A DNA stretch of 11,194 nt, taken from NCBI GenBank assembly GCA_945938055.1, contig CAMEUH010000069.1:1-11194 (forward strand), in the 5' to 3' direction. The translations under genes were made by a program, and so were the position numbers. Positions 5,895-11,194 of the stretch are shown here, piece after piece. Position 1 is the stretch's first letter. Each line of letters starts with the position of its first letter. The stretch comes from an uncultured Eubacteriaceae bacterium (GTDB lineage Bacteria > Bacillota > Clostridia > Lachnospirales > Lachnospiraceae). The notes below the pieces were generated by a model. The model made no database searches. It was given only the letters and a program-made list of their open reading frames with translations, and was not told the DNA's origin.

Positions 5895-7310
5895 ATGGCA
5901 GTATGTAAAGCTTGTAATGCCGAATTGCCAAAGAACGCCAGGTTATGTCCTAAGTGCGGTACTAAGGTTTATCAGCCACCGAAGAATATTCGTATTCTTG
6001 CAATTGTCGGTGCTGTAATCGCAATTATTGGCGGATTACTTCCGTTTATTCAAAATGCGGAAACTGTTAAAGATGCTTATAGTTATATGAGCTATCTGAA
6101 CAATAAGAATTATGCATATCCAAATCATGAGATACTCTGGTATTTTTTCATGCTTGCATTAGTTGCAACCTGTATTATTGTTGTAGTGAAGAAAGAAGTA
6201 TTCTCAATCATTACAACTGTTATTGCTGGTATTATTTTTGCACTTACAATGAACGATTTAAAGACATTCCTTGCTGAACCACAATATACCATTGGGTTTG
6301 GTACATATGTTGTAATTTTTGGTCTTGTACTTGCAGTTGCCGGATGTTTCTTTGATATTTTAAAGTATCGTAAGACGATTCAGTATGATACGAGATATTT
6401 TACCAATAACAAGTCAACATGGAGCAGAATGGTAAATCATAAGTGGTTCTATCTGATGTTCCTTCCTGTATTGATTTTTATTTTGTTATTCAACTATTGG
6501 CCGATGCTTGGTATTCGTTATGCATTTACCGATTATGTAAAGCTTCCTGTTTATGTTGGTATTAAGCATTTCCATAAGATGGCAACAAAGGATACCTATT
6601 TCTGGATGGCATTTAGAAATACTCTTGAACTGAGTATTCTGAAGTTATTCCTGAATACATCCATGGCAGTAATTATTTCCTTATTACTCCATGAAATTAC
6701 CAATATTCACTTTAAGAAGACAGTTCAGACAATTATTTACTTACCGCACTTTATGTCATGGGTAGTAGTTGCTGCTATCTTCCGTATGATTCTTACAACA
6801 TCAGAATCTGGTATTGTGAATCAGATATTAGTAAACCTGAATATTATTGAGGAGCCGGTATTCTGGATGGGTACCAATGAGACCTGGCGTCCTGTTTACT
6901 ATATTATAAATATCTGGAAGGATACAGGTTGGGGAACAATTCTCTTCCTGGCTACACTTTCCGGTATCAGCCCAGAACTTTATGAGGCTGCACAGATTGA
7001 TGGTGCTAACAGATGGAACAGAATGCGTTACATTACTCTTCCAGCATTAGCAAATACCATTATTACGGTATTTATTTTGAACCTTGCAAAGGTTATGAAC
7101 CTTTTCGAATCCGTATTCGTATTAATGAACGATGCTGTTATTGAGGTATCCAATGTTATTCAGACATACATTTATACCCAGTCCTTCAGCGGTGTTCCGA
7201 ACTACGGTTATACAACAGCAGTTGGTTTGTTCAAGTCTTTAGTAGGCTGTGTTCTTGTTCTTGGTTGCGACTGGGCATCTAAGAAGGTTCGTGGCCGCGG
7301 TATTGTATAG
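5895..7310 (+). CDS. LplB-type ABC permease with N-terminal zinc-ribbon and four-TM extension
   Basis: Membrane-spanning subunit of the sugar importer, fused to an N-terminal module of about 180 residues. Residues 4-21 form a zinc ribbon, C4-x2-C7-x10-C18-x2-C21. Four hydrophobic helices follow at about 32-52, 81-98, 101-119 and 133-153, then a basic cytoplasmic linker (KYRK..., 157-183). From about 184 the usual LplB permease begins, with helices near 185-203, 244-266, 278-300, 385-402 and 440-458 and the cytoplasmic EAA loop YEAAQIDGA (363-371) that docks the ATPase. LplB proteins are usually about 300-320 residues; this one has 471. The start at 5895 is backed by AGAGGG seven bases upstream, and the coding frame is continuous, so the extension is not a mis-called start. 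An even number of added helices keeps the permease in its normal orientation with the ribbon inside. The role of the extension is unknown. Confidence 0.94.
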   Translation: MAVCKACNAELPKNARLCPKCGTKVYQPPKNIRILAIVGAVIAIIGGLLPFIQNAETVKDAYSYMSYLNNKNYAYPNHEILWYFFMLALVATCIIVVVKKEVFSIITTVIAGIIFALTMNDLKTFLAEPQYTIGFGTYVVIFGLVLAVAGCFFDILKYRKTIQYDTRYFTNNKSTWSRMVNHKWFYLMFLPVLIFILLFNYWPMLGIRYAFTDYVKLPVYVGIKHFHKMATKDTYFWMAFRNTLELSILKLFLNTSMAVIISLLLHEITNIHFKKTVQTIIYLPHFMSWVVVAAIFRMILTTSESGIVNQILVNLNIIEEPVFWMGTNETWRPVYYIINIWKDTGWGTILFLATLSGISPELYEAAQIDGANRWNRMRYITLPALANTIITVFILNLAKVMNLFESVFVLMNDAVIEVSNVIQTYIYTQSFSGVPNYGYTTAVGLFKSLVGCVLVLGCDWASKKVRGRGIV

Positions 7311-7321
7311 GAGGTAAGAAG

Positions 7322-8176
7322 ATGAGTAATGTAAATAAGAAAAAACAAAAAGTTAAAGTCTTCCCTATATTTAATACGGTTTTATTTATTGTCATTTCAT
7401 TGATTATTTTGATTCCTATCTGGAAGGTAATTGTAGACTCTCTGGATGCATCCGCTGGTTATGGTATGAGACTGTGGCCAAATCAGTTCACACTGGATGG
7501 CTATAAGATGGTATTTACAAGATCTGCTCTTTACAGACCGTTCTTGATTTCCTGTCTTGTAACAATAAGTGGTTGTTTCCTTGGTTTGTTACTTTCTACA
7601 TTAGGTGCTTATGTATTGATTCAGTGGGAGATGCCAGGTAGAAGCTTCTTTGCTTATATGCTTCTTTTCACAATGATCTTTAATGGTGGTATGATTCCTA
7701 CATACCTCGTTATTAAGCAGTTAGGTATGTTAAATACCTTATGGGCAGTTATTTTACCATTGTCCATTAACGTATATAACCTCGTATTGATGAGAAACTT
7801 CTTTGAAGGTATTCCGGCTTCACTTTTTGAAGCAGCTTCCATTGACGGATGTTCGCCAATTGGTATTTTCTTCAAGGTTGTGCTTCCTCTTTCCAAGGCT
7901 GCTTTGGCTTCCATCGGTCTGATGTTTGCCGTTGCATTCTGGAATGACTATACGAACTTCAAGATTTACGTTACAAAGAACTCTTTGTACAACTTCCAGA
8001 TGAAGCTGCGTGGCTTAATCATGGATGGTGATGTTCCACAGACTGGTGATAAGATTTCTGATAATACAATTCAGAACGTAACAATCATCGTTGCCATCAT
8101 TCCTTTCATGATTATCTACCCATTCTGCCAGGATTACTTTGTACAGGGTGTTAACGTAGGTGCCGTTAAGGAATAA
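7322..8176 (+). CDS. ABC sugar importer permease (LplC/YtcP type)
   Basis: Second membrane subunit of the importer, pairing with the fused permease upstream. The 284-residue length is typical of this family. Helices are visible at about 16-36, 73-99, 108-128, 138-157, 192-207 and 253-267. The EAA loop is F-E170-A-A-S-I-D-G176, the contact site for the cytoplasmic ATPase. The C-terminus QGVNVGAVKE resembles the usual end of YtcP-like permeases. The ribosome site AGGAGGT (7309-7315) overlaps the TAG stop of the previous gene, leaving an 11-base gap, so the two are co-translated. A strong terminator follows 35 bases after the stop. No ATPase gene is in the operon; family precedent (MsmX-like shared ATPases) suggests it lies elsewhere. 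Confidence 0.95.
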   Translation: MSNVNKKKQKVKVFPIFNTVLFIVISLIILIPIWKVIVDSLDASAGYGMRLWPNQFTLDGYKMVFTRSALYRPFLISCLVTISGCFLGLLLSTLGAYVLIQWEMPGRSFFAYMLLFTMIFNGGMIPTYLVIKQLGMLNTLWAVILPLSINVYNLVLMRNFFEGIPASLFEAASIDGCSPIGIFFKVVLPLSKAALASIGLMFAVAFWNDYTNFKIYVTKNSLYNFQMKLRGLIMDGDVPQTGDKISDNTIQNVTIIVAIIPFMIIYPFCQDYFVQGVNVGAVKE

Positions 8177-8211
8177 TGGATGTATTCCAATTGAATATTT
8201 CATGAATATTT

Positions 8212-8243
8212 GAGGCTGTCAGTTTTTGACAGCCTCTTTTATT
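8212..8243 (+). terminator. Intrinsic terminator of the importer operon
   Basis: A perfect 10-bp stem, GAGGCTGTCA (8212-8221) with TGACAGCCTC (8227-8236), encloses a five-base loop GTTTT and is followed at once by TTTTATT. This is a canonical Rho-independent terminator. It separates the importer unit from the esterase/glycosidase unit. Confidence 0.93.
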
Positions 8244-8307
8244 AGACAAAAAATATGTATTATCCATATAGAAAGTGTAATACTTTAGTGCAGACAAGAG
8301 AATTTTG

Positions 8308-8316
8308 TGATAGAAT
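8308..8316 (+). promoter_or_regulatory. Candidate extended -10 promoter for the esterase/glycosidase unit
   Basis: A TG-N-TAGAAT element (TG at 8308-8309, TAGAAT at 8311-8316) lies between the importer terminator and the esterase gene. The -35 region at about 8288-8293 (GTGCAG) is poor, as extended -10 promoters can tolerate. Transcription would start near 8323, about 40 nt before the ATG at 8362. The terminator upstream makes a promoter in this 118-base gap likely, but this placement is tentative. Confidence 0.4.
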
Positions 8317-8361
8317 ATATCGTAGATATTTTGATATTCAATTTGTTTCGGGAGGTTTGTC

Positions 8362-9084
8362 ATGGCAGCACGTATTTTCTGGGCAGGAGATTCAACGGTA
8401 AAACAGAATTATTACATGAGTTTTCCACAGACGGGAATTGGACAGGCATATGGTCTGTTTTTGTAGAAGAATATTAAGATCGAGAATTATGCAGAAAATG
8501 GAAGAAGTACCAAGAGCTTTATTGATGAAGGAAGGCTTTCATATATTGACAGAGAGATTAAAGAGGGTGATTTCCTGTACATACAGTTTGGACATAATGA
8601 TGAAAAGCCGGATGAAGCAAGGCATACGGATAGCTTTGGAGATTATCAGGAGAATCTTAGGAAATTTGTAGATGTGGCAAGAAAGCATAAGGCATATCCT
8701 CTTTTGATTACTTCTCTTTACCGGAGATTATTTAATGAGGATAAGAAGACACTGGTTGAAGGAACGCATCAGGATTATCCGGAGGCCATGATTGCACTGG
8801 CAAAGGAACTGGATGTTCCGGTAATTGATTTGTGCAGTCTGAGTAAGAAAAAAATTGAGAAAGCGGGATATGAAGTTACAAAGAAATGGTTTTTGCATGT
8901 CCCTGCTGGAGTTTATCCGAATTTCCCGGAAGGAAAGGAAGACAATTCCCATTTGCAGTATGAGGGAGCATATCAGTTTTCCATGATTATTGCAAATGAG
9001 GTGGCAAAGATTGGCGGTGTTTATGCAGAGGTGCTGGTCGATCCGAATGCAAATCTGGAGGATCCGGGGTTACTCGTAGATTAG
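8362..9084 (+). pseudogene. Rhamnogalacturonan acetylesterase-like SGNH hydrolase interrupted by an in-frame TAG
   Basis: The frame from ATG 8362 (GGGAGG six bases upstream) reads as a complete 240-position CE12/RGAE-type SGNH esterase, except that codon 35 is TAG (8464-8466). All family blocks are present: G9-D10-S11-T12 with the nucleophile serine, E45-N-G47-R-S-T, F76-G77-H78-N79-D80, and the D194-N-S-H197 catalytic pair. Family members remove acetyl groups from rhamnogalacturonan I or related oligosaccharides. No signal peptide is seen, so it would act in the cytoplasm, like B. subtilis YesT/YesY. There is no frameshift and no decay on either side of the stop. The flanking residues LFL-stop-KNIKIENYAENGRS suggest that a Lys (AAG) or Gln (CAG) codon changed by one base. 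Restart downstream would lose the catalytic serine. It is either a recent nonsense allele, a sequence error, or read through. It is 21 bases upstream of the GH43 gene, in the same operon. Confidence 0.85.
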
Positions 9085-9105
9085 AGTGTAGATGGGAGAA
9101 AAGGT

Positions 9106-11058
9106 ATGAGTTCGTTGGAAAATGCGATTTGGCAGCATGATTTCGAAGCGGTTCAAAAAATTCTGTTGGAAAATCCATCGGCAATTGATGAAACGGATGA
9201 AAATGGAAGCTGCATGGCTTTGTTATCAGCAAAGGCTGGGGATTTTGAGATTTTGCGTTATGTGGTGGAATATTCCAGGGCAAGCATGAATATTTATGAC
9301 AGGGAACACCGGAATATCCTGCATTATGGTGTAATGTCAGGAAATCCAGAGATTGTGAAGTATCTGGTGGAACGTGTAGGAATGAATCCTCTGTCAGGAG
9401 ACATCAATCTGGTCACCCCATTTGACCTTGCACATACAAGGGAAGACAGAATGATAGAACAATATTTTGAAGAATGGTGTGGGGCGGCTTATGAGGAATT
9501 ATACCGGAATCCTATCCGTACCGGAATGTTTCCAGACCCATCGATTGTCCGGGTGGGGGCAGATTATTACATGGTCAATTCTTCTTTTATTTTCTTTCCA
9601 TGTATTCCGGTTTCTCATTCAAAAGATTTGATTCACTGGGAAATTATCGGACATGCCATTACAAATCCTGAATGGGCAATGCTGGATGAACTGGAGGGCG
9701 GAAGAGGCTATTGGGCGCCGGATATTTCTTATCATGATGGCAGATACTTTATTACGGCTACATATCGCTTAAATGATACAGGAACCGTATACAGAAAGCA
9801 GATTGTTGTTTCATCCGAAAAGCCGGAAGGCCCTTATTCCAAGCCTGCCATTATTGATGAGGATGGAATTGATCCATCGATTTTTGTGGATGATGATGGA
9901 AGAAAATACATGCTTCTTAACCGGGGAGCAAGAATTTTTGAATTAAATAAGGAATGTACAGAACAGATTTCCAAGGCGGAGCTCCTTTATTACGGGGATT
10001 ACAAAAGGGCACCGGAAGGACCGCATTTGTTGAAAAAGGATGGGTATTATTATCTGTTTGAGGCGGAGGGCGGAACAGGGCCTGGACATCGTGTTACGGT
10101 ATCACGTTCCAGAACATTGAAAGGAATTTATGAGCCATGTCCGTATAATCCAATTATGCGGCAAACAGATGAAGGCGCAGCCATTCAGCGCTGTGGACAC
10201 GGGAAACCGGTCATGACACAGAATGGTGAGTGGTATATGGTATATCTGTGTGGAAGAATGGTGGATGGACAATATAGTATTCTTGGAAGAGAAACAGCAC
10301 TGGATAAGATGACCTGGACAGCAGATGGCTGGCCAATCGTGAATGGTCTGCAGGGTCCATCCGTATTAAGCAGAAAGCCGATTCTTTCGGTAGAATCAGA
10401 ATCCTGGCACGAGCAGGATACCATCAGGGAGTCCTTTACATCCGGTAAGATTGGCATGGAGTGGATGTACCCGAGACCGCCTCATAAGGGCGCTATCCGG
10501 ATAGAAGAAGGAAGATTGAGGATTACTGGCAGTCGGTATGATCTGGATAGTACGGCCTGTCGAAGTGTGATATTAAGGAGACAGAAAGATTTTGCTTTTA
10601 CCTGCAGAACCAGTATGCGGATTCAGGGACTAAAACCGGGACAGGATGCCGGAATGACCTGCTATTATGATGAAAATACGTTTTTAAAATTTGGTCTGGA
10701 AACAGATGGTGAGCATCTTTTTATCAGGGTAACAGAACATGTGGATGAACAAACAAAAGTTACACTAGAGAGGGATATTACAGAGGAATTTGAAAAAAGT
10801 GAAAATCCGAAGGAATGCAGGATTTCATTCAAGATTCAGACGGATTATCTGAAAAGAACGTTTTCCTATCAGGTGCAGGGAATAGAAGAAGAACTGGGAA
10901 TTCTTAACAATGTATATTATTTATGTGATGAGGGAATGAAAAAAGGAAAGCGGTTTACCGGAGCAATGGTTGGCTTTTATGCACATTCGGGAGAAAATGG
11001 TGAACTGACGGCTGATTTTGATTTCCTCGAATACTCTAAGGAAGGTGAAAAATGTTGA
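9106..11058 (+). CDS. Ankyrin-repeat / GH43 glycosidase fusion with C-terminal beta-sandwich
   Basis: Predicted cytoplasmic glycosidase of family GH43 (beta-xylosidase / alpha-L-arabinofuranosidase type), 650 residues with no signal peptide. Residues about 3-124 form three to four ankyrin repeats, with helix pairs such as DFEAVQKILLENP, NILHYGVMSGNPEIVKYLVE and TPFDLAHTREDRMIEQYF. The five-bladed propeller begins with hardly any linker. The expected catalytic residues are D144 (FPDPS, base), D256 (GIDPS, pKa modulator) and E304 (APEGPH, general acid). Residues about 438-645 resemble the GH43_C2 concanavalin-like domain that closes the active site in XynB-like enzymes, ending in the characteristic G-x-Y-A ... 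DFDFLEY. The start at 9106 follows GGGAG (9094-9098). It is downstream of the interrupted esterase and overlaps the next gene by seven bases. Codon use differs from the importer genes (CGG and AGG arginines occur). The fused ankyrin module is atypical and its partner unknown. Substrate (arabinosyl or xylosyl) cannot be fixed. Confidence 0.93.
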   Translation: MSSLENAIWQHDFEAVQKILLENPSAIDETDENGSCMALLSAKAGDFEILRYVVEYSRASMNIYDREHRNILHYGVMSGNPEIVKYLVERVGMNPLSGDINLVTPFDLAHTREDRMIEQYFEEWCGAAYEELYRNPIRTGMFPDPSIVRVGADYYMVNSSFIFFPCIPVSHSKDLIHWEIIGHAITNPEWAMLDELEGGRGYWAPDISYHDGRYFITATYRLNDTGTVYRKQIVVSSEKPEGPYSKPAIIDEDGIDPSIFVDDDGRKYMLLNRGARIFELNKECTEQISKAELLYYGDYKRAPEGPHLLKKDGYYYLFEAEGGTGPGHRVTVSRSRTLKGIYEPCPYNPIMRQTDEGAAIQRCGHGKPVMTQNGEWYMVYLCGRMVDGQYSILGRETALDKMTWTADGWPIVNGLQGPSVLSRKPILSVESESWHEQDTIRESFTSGKIGMEWMYPRPPHKGAIRIEEGRLRITGSRYDLDSTACRSVILRRQKDFAFTCRTSMRIQGLKPGQDAGMTCYYDENTFLKFGLETDGEHLFIRVTEHVDEQTKVTLERDITEEFEKSENPKECRISFKIQTDYLKRTFSYQVQGIEEELGILNNVYYLCDEGMKKGKRFTGAMVGFYAHSGENGELTADFDFLEYSKEGEKC

Positions 11059-11194
11059 AAATAGAAAGCTTTATTCGCGAAGTGGCGGAAAAATTTAATT
11101 TTGATGTAAAGGATGGCTGGGGAAATGAAAACAGCCTGGTAATGCAGGGACTGGGCATGCTTGGAAGAAAGCGTGATAATGAGAATGCCAGACG
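11052..11194 (+). CDS. Start of an unidentified enzyme-like gene, cut by window end
   Basis: ATG at 11052 lies inside the end of the GH43 gene (ATGTTGA, seven-base overlap), with GAAGG at 11041-11045 as ribosome site, so the two genes are translationally coupled. 47 residues are visible, beginning MLKIESFIREVAEKFNFDVK and then a GWGNEN...LVMQGLGMLG segment. There is no signal peptide. The aromatic/Asn-rich loop followed by a helix recalls the repeated helices of alpha/alpha-barrel glycosidases such as GH88/GH105 unsaturated uronyl hydrolases, which would suit the locus. That is a guess from 47 residues, and I do not recognise the family with confidence. Confidence 0.75.
   Translation, partial: MLKIESFIREVAEKFNFDVKDGWGNENSLVMQGLGMLGRKRDNENAR

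Noticed and set aside
8464..8466. Pyrrolysine insertion or genome-wide TAG reassignment at the amber codon
   Set aside because: TAG serves as the normal stop of the fused permease (7308-7310) and of the esterase itself (9082-9084). SGNH esterases do not use pyrrolysine, and no recoding element is visible.
8438..8671. Open frame of 77 codons across the esterase region
   Set aside because: It is out of frame with the SGNH motifs, which continue in the frame of 8362 on both sides of the TAG. It is a shadow frame.
8674..9084. Separate small gene starting at GTG 8674
   Set aside because: It is simply the C-terminal half of the interrupted esterase, lacks a well-spaced ribosome site and lacks the catalytic serine.

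Overview
The window looks like chromosomal DNA of a low-GC anaerobic Firmicute, most likely a gut-type Lachnospiraceae/Clostridia member. Pointers are strong AGGAGG-type ribosome sites, sigma-A promoters, AT-rich intergenic DNA, and protein sequences that read like clostridial homologues (class A PBP, YigZ/YvyE, LplA/LplB/YtcP-type sugar importer). This placement is inferred; no rRNA or marker gene is present.

Left part (1-3721), housekeeping genes. A class A penicillin-binding protein runs leftward off the window edge. It is divergent from a rightward yigZ/yvyE (IMPACT family) gene, and each has a recognisable sigma-A promoter in the gap between them. A leftward PAP2-superfamily membrane phosphatase converges on yigZ; the two stop codons lie together inside one TTATAA hexamer.

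Middle (3722-8243), an importer operon. A 466-base AT-rich intergenic region carries helically phased direct repeats, A-tracts, an extended -10 promoter and a 5' UTR hairpin. Then come a lipoprotein solute-binding protein, a three-hairpin spacer, a permease with an unusual N-terminal zinc-ribbon plus four-TM extension, a second permease, and a strong intrinsic terminator at 8212-8243. No ATPase gene is present. This is usual for LplA/LplB/YtcP-type importers, which borrow a shared MsmX-like ATPase.

Right part (8244-11194), intracellular degradation genes. A separate transcription unit encodes a rhamnogalacturonan-acetylesterase-like SGNH hydrolase interrupted by an in-frame TAG, then an ankyrin-repeat/GH43 glycosidase fusion, then an overlapping gene cut off by the window end. 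None of the visible enzymes has a signal peptide. The likely logic is therefore: capture an oligosaccharide outside the cell, import it, then deacetylate and trim it in the cytoplasm. The substrate is probably a pectin- or hemicellulose-derived oligosaccharide such as an acetylated RG-I or arabinan/xylan fragment, by analogy with RGAE and GH43 families.

The most unusual items are the zinc-ribbon/4-TM/permease fusion, the ankyrin/GH43 fusion, the single amber codon in an otherwise intact esterase, and the regulatory structures around the solute-binding protein gene. I saw no CRISPR array, tRNA, rRNA, insertion sequence or prophage gene.
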